A stretch of DNA of 64,000 nucleotides from Morganella morganii H1r (GTDB taxonomy: Bacteria; Pseudomonadota; Gammaproteobacteria; Enterobacterales; Enterobacteriaceae), in contig NZ_AYMP01000007.1 in the NCBI RefSeq assembly GCF_000633515.1, positions 1-64,000 on the forward strand. Direction: 5' to 3'. A model generated the notes under the pieces. It was not told the DNA's origin, searched no databases, and saw nothing but the letters and a program-made list of their open reading frames with translations. A program made the translations under genes and the position numbers. Shown here one piece after another: positions 34,629 to 44,350 of the stretch (positions are counted from its first letter, which is position 1; each line of letters starts with the position of its first letter).

Positions 34629-34666
34629 ACGGGTAAATGAGCCACTTCTCATTTACCCGTTTTTTT
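34629..34666 (+). terminator. Strong terminator between the MrpJ-type gene and srfC
   Basis: 13-bp stem ACGGGTAAATGAG / CTCATTTACCCGT (34629-34641, 34648-34660), 6-base loop, T run to 34666. It lies between two convergent genes. Confidence 0.9.
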
Positions 34667-34694
34667 ATGTCATTTCTGTTTGTAACCGGACGCT

Positions 34695-36476
34695 TTAATT
34701 TTCTTTGAGGTTTTTGGGTAATATTTTGTTCATTTCTCTGCGCTGTGCCGTCGTTAATCCGTATCCTTCCGGCAGTTCTGCCGCTCTGTGTGACAGGGCG
34801 ACAAGCCAGTCCCCTAACCAGATCGTATTACCGGAAACAGTATTGTCTGAAGAAAAGAAAGCAGTGTCACTGGTGACTGCGGATGAAGGCGTAAAAAGCG
34901 GCGCTCCCGGATTCATTTTACTCTGAGGACGTTCATCCGGATGGACAAAACTGTAGCCAAGCCAGGCGACAAACTCATTAAGTACCCGGGCCGCACAGCA
35001 AACGCCGGCAACGGCATTATTTTCCAATCCTTCCAGTGTCTGTGCCAGGTGATCCTGTAAATTTGCCTGATAACCGGCCTGAATCAAAATCTGGCAGAGC
35101 ATGCTGAGCTCTTTGTCTGTCAGCCCGCTGCGTTTTCTCAGCGTTTTGCTGAAGCCTTTTTTCCGGATATGATTAACCCATAACTGCCAGGCCTTGGCCG
35201 CAAACCCGCCGGACTTATTTTTACCGGCTGCCGGTGCTTCATCCGGGAAATAAATGGTACCCGGAAACACGGATGATTCATCCTGTGATGACGTATAGGT
35301 TAATGCCCCCAGTAACGTTTCATCAATCATCAGGCCATCCAGTAATTCACCATGGCGATCTGAACGGGTTTGTAATGTCCGGATAAGTGCATGAATGTCA
35401 TTTTCACTGAACGGTGTATTACGGAACAGAAAAGCCAGGTGTGAGCAAAGCTGTGATGCGTCATTTTCCTGTTGCAGCAGGATATCAGTATCATCACGCT
35501 GCTGATAAAAATCACTGAACGTGAAGAAAGGATCATCCGGAATAATCACGGTATCCCGGCGTGAAGAGCGGGCAACGGTCAGTGTGATTTCCCGGCTTAT
35601 CTCAAACAGGCTCTGGCGTGATAATGGCACGACAGATAACGGAACGCCGTCAGCCAGCGGGCACAGCGGAATATCATCAAAACAGGCCGGATATTCTGCG
35701 GTGGTTAACGGATCTGACATCAGACCGGATGAAATAACGGTTCTTGACGGCGCAATAACCTGACGGGCATTTTTCACCGTATTTTTAGCCTGCAGATACC
35801 GGAGCCACTCAGTCGTGGCCGACAGATCGCCGCCCCAGAAAAGTGACAGTAAGTCGGTCAGATCATGTTTGCTGAGAAACGGAACGAGTTCACTTATCCG
35901 GAGTATCAGGGCGGCAGAAATCGGCAGAGATGCGGGCTGGCATTTTTCCCGGATACTGATAACGGATAAAAATTCAGCAGGATCGAGAATCTCCTGATCT
36001 TTTTGTAATTTACGCTCTTCCAGCGCCGTTATTTTATACCGGAGAGCCTCTTCCTGTATCGCGGCGGGATAACGGGTGATCAGCTGGCAGGCCTTCTCTG
36101 CAGGGCTCATCAGCAGGAATGTCAGTGTATAAGGGCCGTAACACTGTGGCTGTGAATCTGTAAACCTCACAGCCAGAGAGGTATTTCTGAGATTAGGCAA
36201 TATATCTGCCTGATAATCCAGCGTTATATTATCAAGCATAATATTAATGCACTGATGATCATCTGCCACATGCGCAATCAGCTCATCAGAGAAAGGTACC
36301 GGTGTGGTGCTGTGAAGGATGTTATCCTGAGTAACCGGTACCGTTTCTGAATGACTGAGGCTCAGTTTGTATCGCAGTAAACGATCGATAAGGATATCGG
36401 CTTCATTATTCAGCCAGATATTATCCGGACGGAGAGTCTGTATCCGGTTAATTAATGTATTGAATTTAGTCATCAT
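34695..36476 (-). CDS. srfC: SrfC-family protein
   Basis: Last gene of the srfABC operon; its ATG overlaps the srfB stop (TAATG). The 593-residue product is mainly helical by composition. It contains a C-terminal block (AAKAWQLWVNHIRKKGFSKTLRKRSGLTDKELSMLCQILIQAGYQANL, shortened) typical of the family. Enterobacterial SrfC is longer as I remember it (about 700 residues). I see no Walker A motif in this version. Salmonella srfABC is in the flagellar regulon, and Xenorhabdus SrfABC has been reported as a toxin; the molecular function is not settled. Confidence 0.75.
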   Translation of the reverse strand: MMTKFNTLINRIQTLRPDNIWLNNEADILIDRLLRYKLSLSHSETVPVTQDNILHSTTPVPFSDELIAHVADDHQCINIMLDNITLDYQADILPNLRNTSLAVRFTDSQPQCYGPYTLTFLLMSPAEKACQLITRYPAAIQEEALRYKITALEERKLQKDQEILDPAEFLSVISIREKCQPASLPISAALILRISELVPFLSKHDLTDLLSLFWGGDLSATTEWLRYLQAKNTVKNARQVIAPSRTVISSGLMSDPLTTAEYPACFDDIPLCPLADGVPLSVVPLSRQSLFEISREITLTVARSSRRDTVIIPDDPFFTFSDFYQQRDDTDILLQQENDASQLCSHLAFLFRNTPFSENDIHALIRTLQTRSDRHGELLDGLMIDETLLGALTYTSSQDESSVFPGTIYFPDEAPAAGKNKSGGFAAKAWQLWVNHIRKKGFSKTLRKRSGLTDKELSMLCQILIQAGYQANLQDHLAQTLEGLENNAVAGVCCAARVLNEFVAWLGYSFVHPDERPQSKMNPGAPLFTPSSAVTSDTAFFSSDNTVSGNTIWLGDWLVALSHRAAELPEGYGLTTAQRREMNKILPKNLKEN

Positions 36477-39388
36477 TATTGAAATAAGTTTCCGCTGTCG
36501 ATCCAGTATTCCCGGTTGGCTGTATTACTGTCTGTCAGTGTATGCAGCGATAAACGTAAACATTCCGGTGTGATTGATTTTCCGCTCTGAAGTGTTGCGT
36601 CTTTCAGTGTAAATACGTCATGACCGGCTTCCCGTAACAAACGGACATGCAGAATTTCGCCCCCGGCAAGCTCCCTTGCCAGATTCGGATCTGAGATGGT
36701 CAGCTGATATAACGGTGTCGCAGGCCATTCAGGGTTATCTGCCTGCCGGAACCCCAGCCGGATATTTCCGCGGATCGGAATATCGATGACTTGCGGAAAA
36801 CTGCCGTCATCGTTTTGCTGATAACAGATATTTTCGTTACTGAGTAAATTATTTTCATCGAGCACCCCCATATAGCGGAGAGTCGAATCTGATGTGATAT
36901 TCCCGGGTGTGATATTGAATCCCGGAAGGCGGAGATCTGTCGCAAGATGAAAAATCGTGGCGCCGAGCAGAGCGGTAATTTTACCGTTTTCGCCGCCTTT
37001 TTTCGGGCAGAACGGAAAATCACTGTGCAAAGGATAATTCTGCATCATGATGATGCGTACCGACGGTACCGGCTGGCGGCGGCGGAAATACGTTTGTATT
37101 CCGGGGAGGCTGCCGGGTTGTCCTGAAATTAAAAGGACATCACAGCGGTAATATTCAATGATTTCACATAACGATTTCAGCACGCCGGTGAGAGAAAGCT
37201 GACCGGTTAATGCGGCATGATTGAGTGATTCAGGATCGCTGTACAGAGGAATATTCAGAACATTTAATGTCCCTCCGGATAACCTTACGGTCTCTTCAAT
37301 ATATGCCAGTACGTGTGGTGACGGTAATGTCTCCAGCAATTCACCGAATGTTGTATTAACGGTGCGGCCGTGTTCCCACGCATTCAGCAATGCATGGCCG
37401 AGCGGTATGATCAGCTGTAATGAGACCTGCTGGCGTAATGTGCCCTGATCATCAAATCGTCCCTGAGCCTGAAACAGCTGTTGCATGACACTCCTGCTGT
37501 TACTGACCCCGGCCTGTGTGATGGCTTTTTCAAATGCAGGCAGAATTTCGCGGCGGATAATATCAAGCAGAAGATCATCCCCGGCACATTTAAATCCCTC
37601 GCGGAACAGCAGCTGCGGTGTGATTTTTATGTTACTGCTTAACCGGGTGTCGAGGTCATAACGGGTTATCGCCAGATCCGTTGTTCCGCCGCCGATATCA
37701 ATTGCAGCGATACGTAATGATTTGCCTTTGATTTCCCCGTTGTCATACCGGCGATCCGGGCGGCCGAGCAGTCCGAATAATTTATCAATTTTCCCGCCAT
37801 AGCGGCGGCTTTCGTTATATATCCAGACTAACTGACTGCAGGACGCTTCATCCCAGTTAAATGAGAATGAGGGAACAGGATATAAACTCTTCGCTTTGTC
37901 TTCCTGCAGGGTGAATCCGGCATCCTGCGGATGCCATGACAGGCTTTTCCAGACCAGAGAGATGGCATCACTCATATACTTATGGAAATGCTTTTGTTCT
38001 TCATACGGCATTGCGGACGGCAGTGTCAGAATGATATGACGTAACTGTCTCGGGGCATTCCGGTGCCCTTTTTTCTGACGTGCCGCCACATTATTCATTT
38101 GCACTAATGCCTGTGAGATCAGCTCACTGAGCATTAATGTCATCAGAGATGCCCGGCTGTAACGCGGGGTAAATACCGGTAACCGTACCTCCGGCGTCAG
38201 GGTATGCAGGGGGATCCCTTCATCATTCATCAGCAGCATGGACGGCGCGGCAATAGCCGGCGCTTCTTTCCGGCGACCGCTGAAACGCCATGGCTGACTG
38301 ACCGGCGCTGAATCCCATAAATAGCGGCGCGGACTCGAGATACCGCTGTATCCCTCACTGCCGGCGCGCTGATGCATTAACTGTTTTGCCTCATCCCCCA
38401 GACGGACAATCGATGGCCACTGAAATGCATTCTCACGACCACTTTCGAGAGAAAAATGCGATTTGCCAAACTGCGCTTCATTAAACTCAAGTCTGCTGGA
38501 AAAAAGTGTGTCACTGATAAGATACGGCTGACTGAGCGAGCGTAAACGCAGCTCTTCACACTGACGGAAACCATCATTTTCCTGTTGGTGATCTTCTGCC
38601 AGCATGCCGCAGGTATGGGTACTGCCGACATCCAGAATCAGATCAACCGGAATGGCCGGGGTATACAGTGTGCCGCTGCTTAAAAGAACATCAGGCAAAG
38701 CAAGGTGATCTGCCATCATGTGAAGAATGTTCAGATAATGAGCCTGATATTCAAATAATTTCAGTGCGGATGCAACTTCCTGTTCAGTACGATCTTCATG
38801 CTGCTGAACATAGCTCAGAAAGACTTCACGCAGCCAGCCGTCAATCCACGTATTATCAAGGAATGCGGCGATATCATCATTTTCCCGTACGAATGAAAAA
38901 CGGATTCCGTTATCGATGTCAGACTGAACCGGGGCGAGAAGCGGGTCGGCATCATTTTCATGGAGTGTGCGGGTATCAAATGCAATGCTTATCCGGATGT
39001 TATTTCCGGCGGCGTCCGGCTCTTTAAGCCGGTTTATCTGAATGCGTGACCAGTTATCAGGACCTGATGCGGATGTATTCCCGGTCTTGCCTCTGAGCCA
39101 GGGAACAGGCAGCCACTGACCTTCTGATACCGAGAGTGAATCAGCCAGCAGAATGGCACTTTCCGGTCTGACACGCTCTGCCGTTTCGCCCTGTGATGAC
39201 GGGATAGTAAATGTTCCGTCATTTTCATCGTGATGAAGATGCAGGAGCGGGCCGTTGGCGGTCTGCCGGACAAAATAGCCTTTTTTATCTGAGTTTTCCG
39301 GTAAATACAGGCCAAAATCGAGAAACTGGATGCCACTGTCGCGGATCAGCGTTACATCGGGTTTATAATGAATAAGGTCGGTTAACAT
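36476..39388 (-). CDS. srfB: SrfB-family protein with actin/Hsp70-type nucleotide-binding motifs
   Basis: The 970-residue product matches the SrfB virulence-factor family across its length. I see three motifs of the actin/Hsp70/sugar-kinase ATPase superfamily in the right order: phosphate-1-like LDVGSTHTCGML (252-263), phosphate-2-like AIDIGGGTTDLAI (562-574) and adenosine-like LLISGQPGSLPGI (752-764). This suggests an ATPase with a large insertion between the first two motifs. It lies 5 bp after srfA and overlaps srfC by about 3 bp, so the three are translated together. Confidence 0.85.
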   Translation of the reverse strand: MLTDLIHYKPDVTLIRDSGIQFLDFGLYLPENSDKKGYFVRQTANGPLLHLHHDENDGTFTIPSSQGETAERVRPESAILLADSLSVSEGQWLPVPWLRGKTGNTSASGPDNWSRIQINRLKEPDAAGNNIRISIAFDTRTLHENDADPLLAPVQSDIDNGIRFSFVRENDDIAAFLDNTWIDGWLREVFLSYVQQHEDRTEQEVASALKLFEYQAHYLNILHMMADHLALPDVLLSSGTLYTPAIPVDLILDVGSTHTCGMLAEDHQQENDGFRQCEELRLRSLSQPYLISDTLFSSRLEFNEAQFGKSHFSLESGRENAFQWPSIVRLGDEAKQLMHQRAGSEGYSGISSPRRYLWDSAPVSQPWRFSGRRKEAPAIAAPSMLLMNDEGIPLHTLTPEVRLPVFTPRYSRASLMTLMLSELISQALVQMNNVAARQKKGHRNAPRQLRHIILTLPSAMPYEEQKHFHKYMSDAISLVWKSLSWHPQDAGFTLQEDKAKSLYPVPSFSFNWDEASCSQLVWIYNESRRYGGKIDKLFGLLGRPDRRYDNGEIKGKSLRIAAIDIGGGTTDLAITRYDLDTRLSSNIKITPQLLFREGFKCAGDDLLLDIIRREILPAFEKAITQAGVSNSRSVMQQLFQAQGRFDDQGTLRQQVSLQLIIPLGHALLNAWEHGRTVNTTFGELLETLPSPHVLAYIEETVRLSGGTLNVLNIPLYSDPESLNHAALTGQLSLTGVLKSLCEIIEYYRCDVLLISGQPGSLPGIQTYFRRRQPVPSVRIIMMQNYPLHSDFPFCPKKGGENGKITALLGATIFHLATDLRLPGFNITPGNITSDSTLRYMGVLDENNLLSNENICYQQNDDGSFPQVIDIPIRGNIRLGFRQADNPEWPATPLYQLTISDPNLARELAGGEILHVRLLREAGHDVFTLKDATLQSGKSITPECLRLSLHTLTDSNTANREYWIDSGNLFQ

Positions 39389-39393
39389 CGGTA

Positions 39394-40791
39394 TTATTTA
39401 TCCATAATTTTTTTGAATGTAAGCTGAGATGACTCGTTATCGGACCATTTCGCCTGACAAATTGCGATGGAATCGGTGCCCTGCTTGCAACTGATATCCG
39501 GAATAGTTTGCTGGGAACCATCATTACACCGTGCCCGCAGTGTGCGGCTTTTTACGGAAAGTGTTCCGGAAGGCAGCAGACCGGCAGAAACAGGGGCCTG
39601 GCATGACTTATTTCCGTCATTAAGGTGTATATGACCTTTACCATTCATTATCTGCAGACGCACAGAAGGGTAAGCCTCCGGTTTCGCGGTTTCACCAAAG
39701 AAAACAGCCTGCCAGTTACCGTTCAGAAATTTAACCGAGCCGGCTCTGACTGAGTTGGGGAAAAGGATCAGGGTATCTTTATCCTGTACCGGTTCTGCCG
39801 GGAGGATCTCAGGTGCAGCCGGTTCAGGCGGTAATGCTTCCGGTTCCGGCGTTGCCGGAGCGGTCACAACGACCGGTTTTGCAGACGAAATGGTTTTCAT
39901 CACGGTTGATAATGTACTTTTTACCACTTCAGAAAGGAGAGGCTGAGGCGCTTTTTCCGGTTGTTCTGTCTGCTGTTCCGGCTCTGCTGGGCGGAGTTCT
40001 GTCCCGCTGTTTTTATTCTCTGACGGTGTATAAAACAGCGGCAGCGATAATACGGCGGCTCCCGCGATAAGCAGGACGGCCAGCCCGGCATATTTAACAG
40101 GGAACCTGCGTTTTTTACGGGTTTCTGATTCTGCCGGTTTTACGGGCTCTTCATCCGGTACGTTACAGGTCTGCGACAAGCTGACAACGAGCGGAGGTGA
40201 TTCTTCAGAATCCGGTTCACCGGGATGTTCGTCTGCGGCCTGCTCATCACTCAGTTCACTCTGCTCCGCCTGCACTGCTGACTGTATCAGCCGCTGCTGG
40301 CGCTCTTCCTCTTCCCGCAGAATAATATCGAGTATACGGGCATCCGAATGCAGAGGAAGTGAAGAAAATCCCCAGAATTCAATGACCGGTTTATCATCCA
40401 GTAACCAGATATGCTGTACACCCGGAAACTGCAGAACATGTTTGAGTAATGACGCAAAGAGTCTGAGGGAAATATTATCCGCGCTGCCGCAACGCAGCCG
40501 GAAAGCGTCCAGTTCAGCGTGGCGTTCCTGTAAATAGCTGATGAGGTGCAAACGCTGCGGATGGCTGATATGCGTCCATGATGTCAGTGTTCCGTGACGG
40601 GGGGCATACCAGTCAATACGGTCACTGTCACTGTGGCATTGCGGTATTGCCAGACAATTGGCTGCATCATGAAAGCCCTGTAAACGCAGGGCTTCACGTA
40701 TTTGCAACGCGGAATCAAAGACTGTTTGGCCGTTTTCACCTAACGGCAAATAATCGCTGCGTTGGCCGCTGCGGAGAAAAGGTTTTACCAC
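39394..40791 (-). CDS. srfA: SrfA-family protein, single-pass membrane
   Basis: First gene of srfABC. The 465-residue product has an N-terminal cytoplasmic domain (~1-180), an acidic linker (~180-225), a Lys/Arg stretch (RKKRRF) and one membrane helix (~234-254), then a Pro/Glu-rich spacer and a C-terminal periplasmic domain with several cysteines (SCQAP, RARCND, DISCKQG, ICQAKW) likely in disulphides. The topology suggests it anchors SrfB and SrfC at the membrane. No FliA promoter was found in the 215 bp between it and flgN. Confidence 0.8.
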   Translation of the reverse strand: MVKPFLRSGQRSDYLPLGENGQTVFDSALQIREALRLQGFHDAANCLAIPQCHSDSDRIDWYAPRHGTLTSWTHISHPQRLHLISYLQERHAELDAFRLRCGSADNISLRLFASLLKHVLQFPGVQHIWLLDDKPVIEFWGFSSLPLHSDARILDIILREEEERQQRLIQSAVQAEQSELSDEQAADEHPGEPDSEESPPLVVSLSQTCNVPDEEPVKPAESETRKKRRFPVKYAGLAVLLIAGAAVLSLPLFYTPSENKNSGTELRPAEPEQQTEQPEKAPQPLLSEVVKSTLSTVMKTISSAKPVVVTAPATPEPEALPPEPAAPEILPAEPVQDKDTLILFPNSVRAGSVKFLNGNWQAVFFGETAKPEAYPSVRLQIMNGKGHIHLNDGNKSCQAPVSAGLLPSGTLSVKSRTLRARCNDGSQQTIPDISCKQGTDSIAICQAKWSDNESSQLTFKKIMDK

Positions 40792-41006
40792 GTGATATTA
40801 TTCCGTTATTGACGATAAAAAAGAAAACGCTGAGATGCGTTATTTTACCGTCTTTTATAGCGGAAATAAGACTATATGATAGTGCTAAAAGTGCACGAAA
40901 TTGCCGTCACTAATCGTGATTGTAATTGGTATAAACAGGAAATTCGTTCATTGATAAAATTATCTGAACAAAAAATGTGATTTACCAGCCTCTGATTTTA
41001 ATTAAA

Positions 41007-41450
41007 TCAGATGGATATATTATACATTTGTCCTGTATTTTCCTGTTCTGTTTTTCCGCTGGATGCATACATCGCATTTTTTTTCTCAAGATCTTTCACC
41101 ATTTTTTTAAACTCCTGCATTTTTTGCATATGGAGTTCTAATAAGGCATAGCTCTTTTGATTTAACTCATTCGCATTCTTTGTCTGAGATACGATGGATG
41201 ACCAGAGATTAGATAACTTCGGTGAGTTACTGTAAGGCGCACTGAACTGACCTTGTTTCTCTAATTGTTTTCTCTGGTTATCATAAAAGTTGATAGCAGA
41301 AAGAATCCGGCTTTTATTATCAGAAATAGGCTGAAGTGCGACCGGATTTATTCTGAAGGAACTAAGCTGTTTAATTTCTTCTACCAGTAAACTGTCCATC
41401 TGGTTCAGCAGTTCCTGCAGTTTAAGTAATGTGTGCCGTAGTTTTTCCAT
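41007..41450 (-). CDS. flgN: FlgN, export chaperone for FlgK and FlgL
   Basis: The 147-residue helical product (MEKLRHTLLKLQELLNQMDSLLVEEIKQL) has the FlgN layout and follows flgM by 12 bp. It delivers the hook-filament junction proteins to the export gate. An imperfect CTGATTT/AAATCAG hairpin lies just beyond its stop but lacks a clear U run. Confidence 0.9.
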   Translation of the reverse strand: MEKLRHTLLKLQELLNQMDSLLVEEIKQLSSFRINPVALQPISDNKSRILSAINFYDNQRKQLEKQGQFSAPYSNSPKLSNLWSSIVSQTKNANELNQKSYALLELHMQKMQEFKKMVKDLEKKNAMYASSGKTEQENTGQMYNISI

Positions 41451-41462
41451 AAAAATAAATTA

Positions 41463-41768
41463 TCAATAAGTTTTAGAAAGATTAAAAATATCACCAACCA
41501 GTTGTTGTGCTATTTCATCAGTATCGATCAGGTATTTACCTTCGCTGATCTGCATTTTAATTTTATTTACATTTTCCAGATTAACGTCATGAGTGGTGTC
41601 AGTATTAATATTACTGATTCTTTTACTCAGAGTAACCTGTAACGAGGCGTCATTATTTTTATCAGATGCACTCTGTTCTGATACAGCGGCTTTGTTACGA
41701 GCTGACGGATCCTGCTGAGTCGCAGCAAGATGGTTAACTTGTTCCAGGCGTTCAACGGCAATTTTCAT
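41463..41768 (-). CDS. flgM: FlgM, anti-sigma-28 factor
   Basis: Binds FliA until it is exported through the completed hook. From the ATG at 41768 (GGTGG ribosome site) the product is 101 residues. The C-terminal sigma-binding half (DVNLENVNKIKMQISEGKYLIDTDEIAQQLVGDIF) is clear; the N-terminal half is low in order. The longer frame to 41822 adds residues not found in FlgM. It has a FliA promoter of its own within the flgA-flgM gap, giving feedback control. Confidence 0.93.
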   Translation of the reverse strand: MKIAVERLEQVNHLAATQQDPSARNKAAVSEQSASDKNNDASLQVTLSKRISNINTDTTHDVNLENVNKIKMQISEGKYLIDTDEIAQQLVGDIFNLSKTY

Positions 41769-41805
41769 TTTCCACCCTAACGATTTCTTTAGTCGGTTAC
41801 TTATT

Positions 41806-41833
41806 ATATCGGCATGGCACAAAAAGAACTGAA
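41806..41833 (-). promoter_or_regulatory. Sigma-28 promoter of flgMN
   Basis: Minus strand: -35 TTCAGTTC (41826-41833), 12-base spacer, -10 GCCGATAT (41806-41813). It ends 2 bp from the flgA stop codon, between flgA and flgM. The spacing is the same as in the flagellin and fliD promoters. Confidence 0.75.
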
Positions 41834-41834
41834 G

Positions 41835-42533
41835 TCAGTTTTGCATATTTATTGTGACTTTTTTCTTTCCGGTGACTTTTCCGGTGAGAATCTGGCCTGA
41901 ACGGGTACGGAAGCGTACAGTATCACCTAAAGCACCATTATCCATTGATTTTCCGACAGTTGTTACCTGAAATCCATTACCGGAAGCAACGACACTGATT
42001 TCATCTCCCGTCAGTACAGACCACGTTTTTCTCAGTGAACCGGCAGTAACCGGCTGTCCGGATTTGATTAAACGGGTTGGTATCTTATCTGTTATCTGCT
42101 GCGGATCAGTGATGATATCCGCAGGCAACCCGTCCAGGCTTCCTGTGCGGAGTTCCAGCTGTGCCGCGGTGATGGCTTCACCGGGTAACAATGCCTGTCC
42201 GGCAACCCAGTATGTTCCGGTGACTGACACATTGATCCGGATGTAATGATTTTTTTTCCCGCACCGGGCCAGTACGGTCCGGTTTCCGGTGACTTTGCTG
42301 TTTTGCCCGCTGAGTGAAAGAGCAGGGTTATCGCAGAGGCTCTCCAGCTGTTTTCCTGAAGAAAGAATTTTAATTCTGAGGTCATCATCCGGTACGGTGT
42401 TTTTCTGCAGTTCCCCGCCAATCAGTGTCTGAATGTTTTTTTCCAGTACCGCAGACGGCTCAGATGCCGGGAATGCAGGCAGGCTGAACGTAATCGTCAG
42501 TAAGAGAAAATAACGGATGAATCTAAAGTCCAC
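41835..42533 (-). CDS. flgA: FlgA, P-ring assembly chaperone
   Basis: Periplasmic chaperone for FlgI. The 232-residue product has a signal peptide (MDFRFIRYFLLLTITFSLPAFPA) and the SAF-type C-terminal domain (GDEISVVASGNGFQVTTVGKSMDNGALGDTVRFRTRSGQILTGKVT, shortened). It is divergent from flgB over 255 bp, where FlhDC-dependent class 2 promoters for both directions are expected; I could not mark them by eye. Confidence 0.93.
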   Translation of the reverse strand: MDFRFIRYFLLLTITFSLPAFPASEPSAVLEKNIQTLIGGELQKNTVPDDDLRIKILSSGKQLESLCDNPALSLSGQNSKVTGNRTVLARCGKKNHYIRINVSVTGTYWVAGQALLPGEAITAAQLELRTGSLDGLPADIITDPQQITDKIPTRLIKSGQPVTAGSLRKTWSVLTGDEISVVASGNGFQVTTVGKSMDNGALGDTVRFRTRSGQILTGKVTGKKKVTINMQN

Positions 42534-42788
42534 ACTGACCTCAATGAGTTAAATCAAACAATATACATATCCGGATATTGTATATTAAATATCTTATAAC
42601 CATAGCGCGATAATAGCGTCATAACTGACAGCAATTAGCGTGTTTAATGTTTCGTAAATAGATTTACATACATTTTAAAAAGATAAAAGCTTTAGCTTTT
42701 GTCAGGTTTTCAAAGTTTAGATTTATCCTGTTCTCTCATAAAATGAGAATATAAATTGAACTGAAAAATATATTGTCCGGGTGTGATA

Positions 42789-43205
42789 ATGCTAGATAAA
42801 TTTGATAATGAATTACGTTTTCAGCATGAGGCGTTACAGCTGCTTTCACAGCGTCAGGATATTATTGCTGCGAATATAGCTAACGCAGATACGCCCGGAT
42901 ATCTTGCACGAGATATTGATTTTTCTCAACAACTGAAGGATGCGAATGATCGTCTCAGTGTGGGGAAAATGGGTAATGTTAAATTAGCAATGACATCCGG
43001 AAAACATATTCCGGGTGCATCTTCCGTACTGGAAAACAGCCAGTTACTTTACCGGGTGCCTGATCAGCCAAGTGCAGACGGTAATACCGTTGATATGGAT
43101 CGTGAGCGTGTCAATTTCGCTGATAATACAGTGAAATATCAGACAAGTTTAACCATCCTCGGCTCACAATTAAAAGGCATGATGACTGTTATCAGCCAGG
43201 GTTAA
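42789..43205 (+). CDS. flgB: FlgB, proximal rod protein
   Basis: Rod subunit. From the ATG at 42789 ([38 protein letters not shown]) the product is 138 residues, the usual length. The rod-family motif [18 protein letters not shown] is intact. A GTG two codons upstream is possible. First gene of flgBCDEFGHIJ, 4 bp before flgC. Confidence 0.96.
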   Translation: MLDKFDNELRFQHEALQLLSQRQDIIAANIANADTPGYLARDIDFSQQLKDANDRLSVGKMGNVKLAMTSGKHIPGASSVLENSQLLYRVPDQPSADGNTVDMDRERVNFADNTVKYQTSLTILGSQLKGMMTVISQG

Positions 43206-43209
43206 TTAT

Positions 43210-43614
43210 ATGTCATTGTTTAGTATTTTTGATATTTCCGGTTCCGCGATGTCGGCACAATCAAAGCGCCTGAATGTCAGTGCCAGCAATATGGCGAATG
43301 CCGATAGTGTTGCCGGACCGGATGGTCAGCCGTACCGGGCAAAGCAGGTTGTTTTTCAGGTAAATCCGTCCATCGGAACAGAGATCGGCGGCGTTCAGGT
43401 CTCCGATGTGATTGAAAGCGATGCGCCATTCCGCCTGATTTATGACCCGTCAAATCCGTTTGCAGATGACAGTGGTTATGTCCGTATGCCTAATGTTGAT
43501 GTTGTGGGTGAAATGGTGAATACCCTTTCAGCTTCAAGCAGTTATCAGGCAAACGTTGAAGTTATGAATACGGCAAAAACACTCATGCTGAAAACATTGA
43601 TGTTAGGCCAGTAA
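43210..43614 (+). CDS. flgC: FlgC, proximal rod protein
   Basis: The 134-residue rod subunit starts [33 protein letters not shown], with the flagellar bb-rod motif, and ends with the conserved helical segment [26 protein letters not shown] short GTAAGGCCA duplication spans its stop codon (TAAGGCCAGTAAGG). flgD follows after 19 bp. Confidence 0.96.
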   Translation: MSLFSIFDISGSAMSAQSKRLNVSASNMANADSVAGPDGQPYRAKQVVFQVNPSIGTEIGGVQVSDVIESDAPFRLIYDPSNPFADDSGYVRMPNVDVVGEMVNTLSASSSYQANVEVMNTAKTLMLKTLMLGQ

Positions 43615-43633
43615 GGCCAGTAAGGAAATTGAC

Positions 43634-44308
43634 ATGTCTGTATCACCCGTAACACAAAATTCGACCACTGACGATTCTTACAGTGCAGTAAATCAGGTCA
43701 GTGCCGCTGATGACTTATTAAGCAACTTTATGACGCTTCTGGTTGCGCAAATGCAAAACCAGGATCCGACTAACCCGATGGATAACAACCAGCTGACATC
43801 TCAGCTGGCACAGTTCCAGACCGCCGCCGGTATCGAAAAACTGAATAGCACAGTCGCCATGAATACGGGTGTGGTGTTCAGTATGCATCAGAATAATGCG
43901 GTTAACTGGATAGGCCGTACTGTTCTCGTTGAGGGTGATACGGTGGTAACCATCACGGAAGACGAAAATCCGGAGCTGGCATTTTCTATCAACAGTGATG
44001 TTGAAAAAGTCAAAGTTACCTTCACCGATGATCAGGGCAATGTGTATGTTGGTGAAATTCAGGATGTGAAAAAAGGTATCAATACCTACACCATGGACGA
44101 TGTGACCAACTTCCAGCCGGCAGAACCGGAAGGCGGACCGTTCACTGTCACGTATTCGGCGACAACGGCCGGCGGTGATGCACCGGATATCGTCGGATTA
44201 AAATCGGCTGAAGTGGAAAGCGTTGACATAAAAAGCGGTGTGGCTGTTTTACATCTCAATGGCTTAAACGGCACCGTTATGCTCGGTGAGATTTATCAGG
44301 TTCAGTAA
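43634..44308 (+). CDS. flgD: FlgD, hook assembly scaffold
   Basis: Caps the growing hook. The 224-residue product contains the N-terminal FlgD signature FMTLLVAQMQNQDPTNPMDNNQLTSQLAQFQ and a C-terminal Ig-like/Tudor-like pair of domains. It is not retained in the finished flagellum. AAGGAA precedes the ATG. Confidence 0.96.
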   Translation: MSVSPVTQNSTTDDSYSAVNQVSAADDLLSNFMTLLVAQMQNQDPTNPMDNNQLTSQLAQFQTAAGIEKLNSTVAMNTGVVFSMHQNNAVNWIGRTVLVEGDTVVTITEDENPELAFSINSDVEKVKVTFTDDQGNVYVGEIQDVKKGINTYTMDDVTNFQPAEPEGGPFTVTYSATTAGGDAPDIVGLKSAEVESVDIKSGVAVLHLNGLNGTVMLGEIYQVQ

Positions 44309-44350
44309 CGGCCGGACCGCAGTTATTAACCCCTCAGGAATATATTAAAT

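Noticed and set aside
23182-34694. Prophage
   Set aside because: ParA and ParB are of phage P1 type, but no capsid, tail, lysis or phage replication genes are present; the recombinase and repA point to a plasmid.
22174-34694. Direct-repeat attachment sites bounding the accessory island
   Set aside because: No matching pair of direct repeats could be found by eye at the flk side and the srfC or toxin-antitoxin side; no tRNA gene is nearby.
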